From the NCBI GenBank assembly GCA_013397865.1, contig VZTI01002735.1:607702-671701 (forward strand): a DNA stretch of 64,000 nucleotides, in the 5' to 3' direction. Within the stretch, counting starts at the first letter, position 1, and the number at the start of each line of letters is the position of its first letter. Origin of the DNA: Struthidea cinerea (lineage: Eukaryota; Chordata; Aves; Passeriformes; Corcoracidae). The position numbers and the translations under genes are program-made. Below the pieces are notes generated by a model. That model saw only the letters and a list, made by a program, of their open reading frames with translations, searched no databases and had not been told where the DNA came from. Positions 37,283 through 48,100 of the stretch are shown piece after piece.

Positions 37283-40200
37283 TGCCAGTTAATTTTAGCA
37301 CATTCTTTACCATTGCCCCAATGCCATCGAAAATATGGTGTAATGCTGTTTCGCACATAAACGCTGGGGTGGTCACCACCTTATTTTTTGTATCCACATG
37401 AGCTTCGTAAAAAGGAGTTAAGGAAAACACAGCACTTGCAGATGCTGCCTGCAAAATGAACTGGCACTGACAAAATCTCACAACTCCACTATCCTATAAA
37501 AACTACCTCCAAATATGTTATACCATCCAGTTGCAAAGACAGCTGCAACCTGTAATCCAAGCTATGACAAGGTATTTTTTCCAGAAATACAAATGCTGCA
37601 CGAGAAACCTGTGGAAACACCCAAAAACACAAGAAAATCTACAAAATTCACTGATTGTAATAAAATGTCTCTGAGTACAGTCTGACTGCAGCATTAGACT
37701 TCAGGAGAAGAATAAAAATCTCAAAGAGAAGTAGCCAGCTGTAACTCACGCCAGTTCTATGTGCAAATTCATTCAGCACTTAGTGCACTACTGGGTGTCC
37801 CAGGGAACTGACTGAGAACCACTTCTAACTCCCAGTGTGTTGTTGCACAGTAGCAGTTACACAGCTGTGTACAGAAATGTTTCTAATCCTGTACTGTACC
37901 ACTGCTACCTGCTATATACTGCACATTCCCATGAAAATCTAAGTGGAAAAGCACAGATCCTACATGTGTCCAGATCCTACATGTGTTCATCCTTTAATGA
38001 CACATTTCTAAACTGTCTCCCAACACGGAAATTACCATGGAAAGGATATGGTTACTTCTTTCACACAGTGCTTTGCTCCCAGCTCTTTGATGGCTCCTGC
38101 AGTCCCAGCATAAGGCCACTTGCCCCCTTCCTCTTCTTCGTGGCCCACAGTTACTTCAGCACCAGAGAGCACCTTTGCTGCCAGCACTGGGGAAATGCAG
38201 CACAGGCTGCAACAGAAGGAATTGTAAGAGCAATTCTACAACAGCACTATCCCAGAACTTGCTCACGACTGAAAAGATTCAAATGGACACAGCCTTGAAA
38301 ATCTGAAAGACATCACAAGGCAATTTCCTCTCAGCATTTCCTCAGCTTCTCCTTTGACAAACACCTCCACACACACATCTTGAAAAACATATTTACAAAA
38401 TAGGCTGCAAATGATACAAAACAGAAGATACTTTTTCCAGTTCCAACAACAGCTGGACATTTCAACAAAACACAGGCTGTCTCCATGCTCACACTTTCAA
38501 ACAAATGCCACCCAACTAACATACATACCCAACAGGTTTGCCTGCTTTGTGGAAATCTTTCAGGACTCGCTCAACTTCTTTGTTCACCTTGCAATCTTTC
38601 CCATCAACAGCAAAGGTAGATCTGTCACAACAAAAAACTTATACAAAGCTCAGTATAAACCTACAAACAGAGGTATTTGCCTATCTGTCCTGAGACTGGC
38701 TCCAAAGGATCATCCCAAACTTAACAGCTACTAAAAATTGGTAAAAAATACTCTGTAGATGACCATCAACGCTTTAGCCAAAATGTCTCTCTTCTAAGGT
38801 TTTGGTCTGCCAGAAAGTCCCTTACTTAATAAAAACATCTAGAAATGAGAATTCTCACCTCAGCTTTCTAGGATTACTGAGAAGCTGAAGAGCAATCTTT
38901 TCAAAGAAGAAAAATACTTAAGAAGAAAAGGGAAGTAACATTCATGTTTCTCAAAGCCAACAAAAAAAGCATGTCAATAGCAAGATAATCAGTATTACAC
39001 ATGGGTAACACTTTTTGTTTCCTTTTTTTTTTTTGAGCCAGCTGTTGTTTTACATTATAAAACAAGAGGGGATTTTTTGGGTAGGCAGAGATGAAGTAAT
39101 AGAATAATAACATTACAAGCACCTGAACTCACCTTCACTTCCCTCAGACCCAAAAAGAAACACCACTATGGGGAGGAAAGAGGACCTCTTGTGCATTATC
39201 TAAACTCGAATTCTCATCAACATTGTTCAGAGAATTTAAAACAAGACAACGACAAGACTTTGAAAGGCGTTATCCATACTAAGCAGGAGTTACATATGTA
39301 GTAAATAAGGCCATTTATTGATTTTATTGTGTGAATCATGGTTCATAGAATGATAGAATGGTTTGGGCTGGAAGGGACCTTAAAGATCATCTCATTCCTA
39401 CCCTTCTGCCATAAGCAGGGACAACTCCCTCTAGACCAGGTTGCTCCGAGCTCCATCCATAGTTAATTATGAATATTTAGTTGAGGAATCTGATGTTTAG
39501 TTGGCACTCACAAGTTTTTGGCAGCTCCGAATCCACCAGGGAATATCACAGCATCATGGTCTGCTGCAGTGAGCTTAGCCAGGCTTGTAATTTTACCACG
39601 AGCAATTCTTGCAGATTCCACTAAAACATTCCTTGAAGAACCAGAAATAAAACAATGTGATTAATTAAGCATTTGCACACAGAACAGTGTAAGTAAAGTT
39701 TTGCAGAGGAGAAAGGAGGGTGAGGAAGGGAAGAAGTGAGAACATTGGTATTTAGTAACTGAAGCTTTAGATGGTTCTGAAATGCTACTGCTGGGAAACA
39801 CAGGCACTGACAGACTGTATATAATCAAGACCAGAAAACTCATGTAATATCTTCTTTCCAAGAAAACCACCACAGCTGGCATAAAGCTACTAAAGGCATT
39901 CAGCAAAGTGCTACCAGAAGCATTACAGGCTGCTATGTCTGAAGAATGCCTAACACATCACAGACTTACCTTGACTCAGCTTCAGCTGGTTGCCCTTTAC
40001 TGTGGTCAATGACATGCATCTGAGGGACATCTGGAGCATACATGTGAACCTCAGCTCCCCCACGGCTCAGGTGTACCAGGATGCTACAAAAACGGACATA
40101 AAACATGCAGAAAGCTTTTATGGGAGAGGCTTTATCCGGCCCCCAAGTCTTGCTACAAATATTCCACTGCCTGATTTTGAAAGATGAGGAAAAACACATA

Positions 40201-43200
40201 TCCTACCAAAGCAGGCAACTAGGAACAGCAAAAGCTTCCTTCTTCCAAGTCCCCAGGTGTTAGGGAAGTATCCCATACAGCCATTAATATTTAACCTAGG
40301 TCTAGGTGACACATTTCTTATTAATTCACAGTAAGAGTTAATTCCACTTAAGCATTAACAATTCTACTGTCAGATTTAGCCCCAGGAACAGAAACTCAAA
40401 GTGATTCTGAAATTAAGTCTGTATTTAACTTTCTTGAGATTGAATCTGGAACTCTGAATTTCTGTTTCTGAAGAGAGTCTCTCTCAAACTCGGTGTTCTG
40501 GCATCACATGCACGGTGCTGCATCTTTGGACAATCACTGAGTTCTACAAGAATGCAGCCTGAGCTCACAATTACGCTGTGAGAAAACTGTGGGAAAGCTT
40601 CATCATACATCTCTCAGGGTAATTCTGACGGCCAGGGACAGCAAAACTAAATTAAACAGACTGCTGCAATGTAACGGAGACTTTTTTTGGAGTAGTCTAC
40701 AGTCCCATAAGGCAACTTACGCTGATGCCTCATGGATTTCTGTGCCATCGTAGACACCACAGCCAGAGAGGACCTGCAGTGAGAAAATCAACAGAGTATT
40801 GCAGGTGACACAAAACTCCCTACAGGATCTTTCACAAGGTAAGATTTTAAAAAATAGTTAACAAACAACAAAAAAATCCCCAACTTAACAGCAAGCTCTT
40901 ACTGTGCCACTGAACACCTGCTATTAGCACTGGTGTCACTACTTGCCACACTGCAGAACTGGCATTTCCTATTTATAGCAACCCATCACAGGGCTCAGAA
41001 ATAACCACTATTTATTTCCTGGCTTATACATTTATTCCACCGTTAATAAACTGACATATTACCCTTAGCTACGTTTCTATTGTGCACACAGTGGGTTGTT
41101 CTGAGTGTCATTCATCTTTTTTATGAAGTGTCCACATCCACGTGAAACACTTTCTCATGCAGGTGCACATCAATCAGAAGAGGGACAGAAATGCACTTTG
41201 AGGGGGCACTTAAAATAAACTACTTTACCTGCTGCTGTATTTTACCTGAGCATCTGCATCAGAGATCAGCAGCTAAATCACTTTTAATGCAATAATACAA
41301 TTACACTGTGTTAGCCATATTTTTCTTTAACAATGTGGAAATAATACTTTTGTTTATACACACCAGAGAATAAAAATCACAAAGCAGTCAGCTACCCTTG
41401 TGTGGGTGGAGAATCTGACAAGGTAGAAGGAGAAAAAACTTTTTTTAAAAAGCCATTATAAGAGTGAAACAAAACCAAAAAATCCAAAGGTTTATCTAGT
41501 TCCTGAAAGTATACAGATGAACTCTTTGGGGGTTTTTTGTTTGGCTCTTTGTTTTGAAAGAAAAAAATCCAGTTAGGAAGTCAATTTCCTTTTCTATTTT
41601 TTTTTTTTAACTTTAATCTGTTCCTCCCTGGTTTTATCTCAGTTTTTTGAAGCTTCAAAGTTTTTAAAACACAGACACATGAACAGAAAGTCACAATTGA
41701 AAAGAAATTCACAACTGAGAAAGTCTTAGCTAGAAATGTTAGACTTGAAGGGACTTTCAGGTCACAACACCCAGGTGTCTGCTATCATGGGCATCACTTT
41801 ACCAAATATCCCCATCACTTCACCAAATGAGCAAAATCCACGAGTGTTCTTCTGTCCATGTTAATCCTCTTCTGACATTTAAGAGCTGCCTTTTACTTCA
41901 CAACTTTGTTTTATCTTTCATTTAATTTAGACTGAATAAACAGACAAGCAACTGTGCTAAGGTTATGCTCTGTGAGCAACACTTTTTAAATGTTTTTGAA
42001 ACTCAGTGAAACCAAAATACTGTAACACTGTTATTATAAACTCTTCTATATATAAACTCTTCTGTTAGTACAGTACCTGCTTGATGAAAAATCTGTCTTT
42101 AACCATAGTCAGAAATTTACATCACTAATGTCAAAAATAACATTTGTTTTCCCATCTCCATTTAAAAAGCTGTGACTTGCTAAAGTGACAGCATTCCGGC
42201 TGGGTTACTTTTTAGCCATTTGGACCTGCATTCTGCCCTTTCCCAAGCCAATTCTGCCTCAAACAGATTTCTTCATGCAGGTAATGTCTTCTTACTCCTT
42301 TATGTTTAATGCTATCTAGACTATGCAAAGCTCGAGCTTCAAAGACTGTCCACTGAGTTCCAAAACTGTGTTATCCATCTGGGACACAATCTACAGCCTG
42401 TATTTTGCTTTGCAACTTCTGGTTCCTCCATCTCCTCGCTTTCTTTTGTGTTTGTTAGAAGTTTTACCTCCTTTCTGCAGAAGAGCACAACCCAGTTTAA
42501 ATATTTTCCTGTACCTTGCCAGGACCTCCCATTGTTTCAGTATAAACGATGTCATGGTCAGTTCTCCTGGGTTCCTCAGTACAAGGGAGACATGGAGCTC
42601 CCTGGAGTGGGTGCAGCAGAGGGCAATGAGGATGAGCGGGGGACTGGGGCATCTCTCCTGCGAGGAAAGGCTGAGGGAGCTGTTCACCTTCAAGAAGAGA
42701 TGACTGATACTGTCTATAAATATCTAAATGGGGTCTGTCAGTGGATGGCCAGGCTGTGCTCCGTGGAGCCCAGCAATGGGACAAGAGGAACGGGCATAAA
42801 TTAATGCACAGGAAGTTCCACCTGAACATGAGGAAGAATTTCTTTACTGTGCAGTGGCCGAGCACTGGGACAGATTGTCCAACAGGGTATGGAGTATTCC
42901 TCACTGGAGATATTCTAGAATCTAGATACAACCCTGTGCCATGTGCTCTGGGATGGCCTTGCTCGAGCAGGGACGTTGGACGTGGTGACCCACTGTGGTC
43001 CCCCAACCTGACCCATCATGTTATTCTATTCTGCGGTTCTTCCCAAATCAGCTCCAGGCCAACAACTACACAGACGCCAACTTTTACACGTTTCCCACTC
43101 CTGGTCTGGCTTCCAAGTTTCTGAACTGCAAGCAGCTTTCTCTTGTCAAATTCAGCGTCTCTCCAGGGTTTCCAGCTGCCGCAGCCACCAGGCGAGGCTT

Positions 43201-43483
43201 TCGCAGGCCGCCGCCCCGCCGAACCCTCCCCTTCACCGGCCCCACCGCCGGAGCGACGCCGGCTGCAGGGCCGAGGGTGGCTGTGGAGAGCCAGACAGTA
43301 AAAAAACAAACAAACGCTTCTCCTCAGCGCTGCCCCGGCCCCCGCGGCCCCCGCTCCTCCATTACTCACCACAGCGACGCGGGCGGCGCGGCAGCGCCGA
43401 GCGGAGGAGTGGAAGGAAGCGAGGCCGCCGGGCGCTGCCCGCCGCAGCGCGGTGCACAGGGCCGGGCCTCGGGAGGTCAGCAT
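37278..43483 (-). CDS. GATD3: GATD3, mitochondrial DJ-1/PfpI-type ES1 protein
   Basis: Seven coding exons on the minus strand: 43483-43370, 40773-40721, 40083-39970, 39631-39512, 38621-38529, 38206-38050 and 37406-37278. Their phases agree throughout and give 259 residues, against about 268 in human GATD3A (C21orf33). Residues 1-36 are rich in Arg, Ala and Ser without acids, an evident mitochondrial targeting sequence. The rest is the ES1/ElbB branch of the DJ-1/PfpI fold. It starts VLSGCGVYDGTEIHEASA, continues LSRGGAEV and APDVPQMHVIDH, has the DHDAVIFPGGFGAAKNL loop, and has a nucleophile elbow GLCCISPVLAAKVL with Cys167/Cys168. It ends MVKNVLKLTGK. A glyoxalase or protein-deglycase role is reported for the family; substrate here is unproven. 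GATD3 lies downstream of PWP2 on the same strand, with its own CpG island. Its last intron is AT-AC. Confidence 0.96.
37407..38049 (-). other. GATD3: U12-type AT-AC intron of GATD3 (intron 6)
   Basis: On the minus strand exon 6 ends GTA ACC (Val-Thr) at 38050. The intron opens with ATATCCTTT, the U12 AT-AC 5' splice consensus. It closes with TTCCTTAACTCCTTTTTAC, where TCCTTAAC (37424-37417) is the perfect U12 branch-site motif about 11 nt before the terminal AC. Exon 7 resumes GAA GCT CAT GTG GAT (Glu-Ala-His-Val-Asp). The joined peptide KEVTEAHVD is the family sequence. No GT-AG pair gives that join. The 643-bp intron also contains a 16-bp near-tandem duplication (37954-37986). Confidence 0.93.
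39344..39463 (-). repeat. CR1 LINE 3' fragment in GATD3 intron
   Basis: Reverse-complement CR1 terminus: 'tcatagaatgatagaatggt', 'gaagggaccttaaagatcat' and 'gaccaggttgctccgagctc'. It lies about 50 bp downstream of GATD3 exon 4, in the intron, and shares the gene's strand. Confidence 0.93.
42575..43035 (+). repeat. CR1 LINE 3' end in GATD3 intron 1
   Basis: Plus-oriented CR1: 'cagagggcaatgaggatgag', 'aggaaaggctgagggagctg', 'aggaagttccacctgaacat', 'gaggaagaatttctttactg', 'ctctgggatggccttgctcg', ending 'tgttattctattctgcg'. It lies in GATD3 intron 1, antisense to the gene, within about 350 bp of exon 1 and next to the CpG island. Confidence 0.93.
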
Positions 43484-43720
43484 GGCAAAGGGCGGGGGGA
43501 GCGGCGGCGGGGGAGCCGGGCAGCGGGAGCGGGTGAGACCGAGGGGAACCGGGATGGCCGCGCCCAGAGGCCCCTGCGCCCTTGGCGGCGCCGGCGGCGG
43601 CGTCCCCTGGAGGCCGGGAGGGGTCACCTCAGCGCCGGCGCCCGCGGGCCGATGTTCCCTTCCCGAGCCTCAGCTATCGAGAATGGCAGCGGTGGGAAGG
43701 AGACCGAGGGTAGAAAGATA
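43190..43720 (-). promoter_or_regulatory. GATD3: CpG-island promoter of GATD3
   Basis: A sharply GC-rich, CpG-dense block surrounds coding exon 1 (43483-43370) and contrasts with AT-rich flanks. It has no TATA box at a useful position, as expected of a CpG-island promoter. Transcription should start a short distance above 43483. The long open frames that cross the island on both strands are a composition effect. Confidence 0.8.
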
Positions 43721-43744
43721 ACGGTGCGGAAATAATGGAGGAAA

Positions 43745-44098
43745 AATAAGCAAGTTGGCAGAGGGTACAAAACTGGGAGGAGCTGATGGGTCGTTCGAGG
43801 GCAGGGAGGGGCTTGCAGAGAGACCTTGATAAATTAGAGAGATGGGCAATGACCAACTGTTTGAAGTTCAACTTTGGAAAAGTGCTGAATTCTGCTCCTG
43901 GGATGGGGTAATCCGGGATGTACAGACAGGTTGGGGAATGAAAGGCTGAAAAGAAAGGTATTAAACTATCAGAGAGTATCCAAAGGAGGGCAATGAAGAT
44001 GGGGAAGGGCCTTGAGGGGAAGCCGTGTGAGGAGCAGCTGAGGGCACTTGGTCTGTTCAGCCTGGAGGAGGCTGAGGGGAGACCTCACTGCAGTTACC
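43745..44098 (+). repeat. CR1 LINE fragment, 3'-truncated, upstream of GATD3
   Basis: Plus-oriented CR1 internal sequence: 'gtacaaaactgggaggagct', 'ttgataaattagagagatgg', 'gtttgaagttcaactttgga', 'ggagggcaatgaagatgggg', 'tgtgaggagcagctgagggc', 'tgttcagcctggaggaggct'. It stops before the usual 3' terminus. It fills most of the gap between the PWP2 3' end and the GATD3 promoter. Confidence 0.88.
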
Positions 44099-44804
44099 TT
44101 TGATATTTATACCTCTCCTCTATTCCAACAGTGAAAAGTCACCAGAAAACAAATCCAGAAGAACAGAATATGCTGATAAAATACATTCTGGATCATTGGT
44201 AGTATTTGCAGTATCTTAATTAACAAAGCCCTTTCAAGATGTGGCTTGAAAGTATTACCAGGACCAACACAATTCTTTGTATTCAAGACCCCCCTCTTAT
44301 TAGTCAGTTCTCCCATCAATTCACAAAAACACAGGGAATCAAAAGTTTCAGGTTTTAATGTGTTAATAAACAACATTTTAAAAAGACAAGAAAGGGCTTT
44401 AGAAAAAAAACAAAACCAAAAAAACCCAAACCAAATAAACCACCACATTTGTAACACATTCTCTTGCAGTTGAAGTTACATTATTGAGTTGGTAATGTCC
44501 AAACAAATTTTCACTACAGTACCTCAAGGTTCTCAATCAAACCTCTACAAAAGTTGTAAAGCCCAGTAAGTTTTGTCCCACAGTCATTGCTATGGATCTA
44601 ACATTTATCCTCATTATTGAAACCTCATCATGTGTGGAAGTCACAGACTAAGAAAAGAGTGTTCCAGAAATAAGTACATATTAAATCCAAGTAAAACAAC
44701 ATTTACAACAAGTTGAGAGCAGTACATTTCCAATTCAGATTTTTTTTTTATCCCTTTTAAAATTCAGAGTCCAATATAGGACAAGCCTGCACTACAAAAT
44801 TCAC

Positions 44805-45152
44805 AATACTTCATGTACAAGGCATTTTTAATAAAGAATAAACTTCCAGTCATACTTCCAACTTAACAAAGAACACTTTTTTGTTTTCTTATTTGAAATC
44901 AGGAATTATTAAAAAAAAATGAAATCAGTTAATCAAGAAATCAGTGCTGTCAAGTTTACAGCCAAAGGGTACACAAAATAGGCAAAAAGTGCCATCCATG
45001 GCATATCCTACATTTCCATCACTACCTCCCATGTAACTCCATTCCACTGTTAGGAACTGATGCCACTATGAGGGCCACTCATTCTCAGTGAATACCACTG
45101 CATAAAATACTGTCTTGAGGTTTTCACCCTCTCACAAAGAGTAATTAGGAAC
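44805..45152 (-). other. PWP2: PWP2 3' UTR with ATTAAA signals
   Basis: After the PWP2 stop the minus strand is AT-rich and noncoding. No AATAAA is found close by. The variant ATTAAA occurs at 44832-44827, about 320 nt after the stop, and again at 44359-44354. The message probably ends near 44.81 kb, or near 44.33 kb if the second signal is used. The stretch to the GATD3 start holds only the CR1 copy and the CpG island. Confidence 0.5.
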
Positions 45153-48100
45153 TCAATTATCCTTATGAGCTTCTTGCATAAGATAATCACTGTCAGAATC
45201 CAAATCTTCTTCATCTCCTGGTGCTTCCTCTGCCGGACGTTTCATGCCCCGCTGCTGAGAAATGGCCAGCGCATATTTGATGTTGTAGATATTCCATTCA
45301 CAGCTGTAAGAATAGATAGGAACATGTTGTTTACCTCCTGAAATAAAAACACCTCTAAAAGAAGTCTGTCTCGAAAGTTTTAACAGCACACTATCATCCC
45401 CCAAATCACTCCAGGTTTTTGATTTGAACTTCCAAATATAACAATACATACAGTTTTGAAACATCTTCAAAGTGACGCTGGATGCTCTTCTGAAGGAACT
45501 GTATCACAGGGAGCAGCTTCACTGACCTTGGATGGAGAAAACATGCAGTTTGCAGTGCAATTCATATTTACATATGGAAATCTACAACTTTTCAATACTT
45601 TCAAGATTTTAACAAGCACACATTAACTTCAATGCAAACTTTTTAATACTAAATAAACAGAAGTTCTTTCCTTTTGACTCTACCCTCAATGATTATACTC
45701 AATACAAGCAATACACTGTAAGAAATATTTTTTCTAATGACAAACTCCATCTTGAAGAGCTAATTCTGCTTGCTGCAGCAATGACAGTTCCTTCCAGATA
45801 CTACAATACTTTCTGAACAAGGGAGAGTTAGTTTTAAATGGTCCTCCTCTACTTTAGCAGCAACAAAAGGAGAGAATTTGTTCCAGTCATTTCAGTAACT
45901 AAGACATTATACCCACATTGAAGCAAGGGAAGAGCTACAATGCACTGTTTTTTCAATTGCAGGACTCCTTCTCAGATTGCCTCTCACTTAGCCCATTTTA
46001 AATTTGTAAATTTGCCTGGTTCTGCTCCTGAAAGTCTAAAAATTCCATATTATGGGTGGGCTGAATATAATTCACAGACCAGGCCTGTGTAGTTCTGAAG
46101 TACTCTGTAGGAAAGCAGAGTACTACCAGCTAAGAGTGCATGCTATAATCACAAGCTAAGTCTGTAAAAATCCAATCAGTACCTGCACGTTACCTTTCAG
46201 TTACATTTAAGATGAATAATTGTTTAAAAACACAACTGCCAAAATCCTACTATCACTCTTGTAATCTTTATACATTTATTGGCTAAGCAACTTATGAAAA
46301 GTTTTATCTGTTATATTTGAAAAATGTTTCTGCAATGTATCTTCACAAATCCAATAATGCATTCCAATTCTGTCATACACGCTTTTTAGAATCTTTTTAG
46401 ATGTTTAAGATCAAGTTCAAACTGTGTAACTTTTACCATTAGTACAGAAGTTGTAAAACTGAATTAGTTCTAATTGTTATGTATGCATTATCTAGAATGT
46501 CAGTAAATGTTAAGTAAAAGCCTTAAACTAAAAGGTTTTTATTTTAATTTTAAAATCCTTGTCAGCATTTTGACTTTCACGGGATCTCACCTTGTTTTCA
46601 GCTTCTGTCCATGCAGCATAAGCAACTTATGAGCCCAAATAAGATAGAACTCCAAGTGACAAGAGGTCTCAAATGCAGAGGCCAGGAACTCCAGTAACTT
46701 CTCCACATACAGGTCTGGCAGTGATGAGCAGACAACATCAACTGTGCAAAAAGGAAAAAAAGCCCATAAACATGCAATAGAATTGACTTATTATTTGGAA
46801 TAACATGAAAGAGACCACAGGAAAGTGTAAGGGGAAGGAAAAGAAAGCTGTATCTTGGCAAGTAGTGGATATTTAGTGCTGTATTTCAGGGTACAGTACC
46901 ACAAGCTCTAACAGGACAAATCTTCCTTCTTTGAACCTTCCAAACACTACTGTATTTAAATACAAGAAATTGACTCCTCCCTCTCCAAGTTCTTCCTCCG
47001 AGCAGAGTACTCCCCCTGCAGCTCTCCTTCAGAACTTTTACTTCCACCCTTTCTTCCTCTTTTAGTGTAAAAGATTTTATTGTTGCTGCTCCTGACTTCA
47101 GCCAAATTGCTGTATTCAGTGGAACTAGTTATGCACAACAATCAGAGGCAGTAAATGATACTTGAAAAGACAGCAAAGCCACCTGCCAACACAGGAAGTG
47201 TCTGAATGCCGTTAGCAACTGCACAGCACAAAGAAACACCATTTAGAAGCATTCAGAATAATCTCACATATAACTGAATTACCTCATTATATATAATCCA
47301 CTCTCATAAACAGCTTTGGTTTAAGAAACAGGCACACAATCATCCTGCTAACAGTGGATTACAACAGCCTTTCCTCAGCTATACTCTGGCCCTCCAATCA
47401 TTTTCCAAGCCCTCCACCAGATGCTCTGAATATCAATGTCTTTTCTTGTGCTGTCAATCCCAGAACTAGGCACAGTAGTCCTGATGTGGTGTCTCACAAA
47501 TGCTCAACAGACAAGATTCATGACTTTCCTCAAACTACTGACTACATCCTTGATACTGGTTAATGGTCTTAATCACACAGGCACAGTGCTAACTCATGTT
47601 AAACTTGCTGTGCCCCTCCAATATCAGCTGCTTCCAGGAACTGACATCCAAAAACTCTGCCTGCACATCTAGGCCTGATCAAATTCCATGCTGAGTAGTC
47701 ACTAAATGAGCATGACGTAGATTGGTAAAATTAAAACATAAATTAACACTAAAACGTCTGCCTTTACACCTCAACTTATTTTGGCTTGCACATGTCTAGC
47801 TTGCAGCTAGCTCAGCCCAGTTTCATGGAAGATCCACCCAATGCACCCACTCACCTTCACTGCTAGGGACAGCCTCTACGACCTCCTGAATTAATTTCTT
47901 TTCATTCAGCTTGAAGGCCATGACGATAGCCATAGTGTACTCCTTCTGACTCAGTGTTTTGTGTATATTGCTGGGTGTGACATCAACATCCAGCTCAAAA
48001 GGATCAAAAATTAGCCCAGAGTCCAGTGAATAGAGCAGGAGACCCTCTGTGGTGGTGGCTGCCCAGCTTCGTCCTGGAAGAGAAATAACAGTATTTAACA

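Noticed and set aside
37448..38055. GT-AG alternative for GATD3 intron 6 (donor GAA|GTAACC, acceptor TTTTGCAG at 37450-37449)
   Set aside because: It would remove Val-Thr and insert 14 unrelated residues before EAHVD. The AT-AC choice restores the family sequence and has a perfect U12 branch motif.
43016..43735. Overlapping open frames of 172-246 codons on both strands
   Set aside because: They cross the GATD3 CpG island, where stop codons are rare. Only the exon 1 frame (43483-43370, minus) has a splice donor and a family match.
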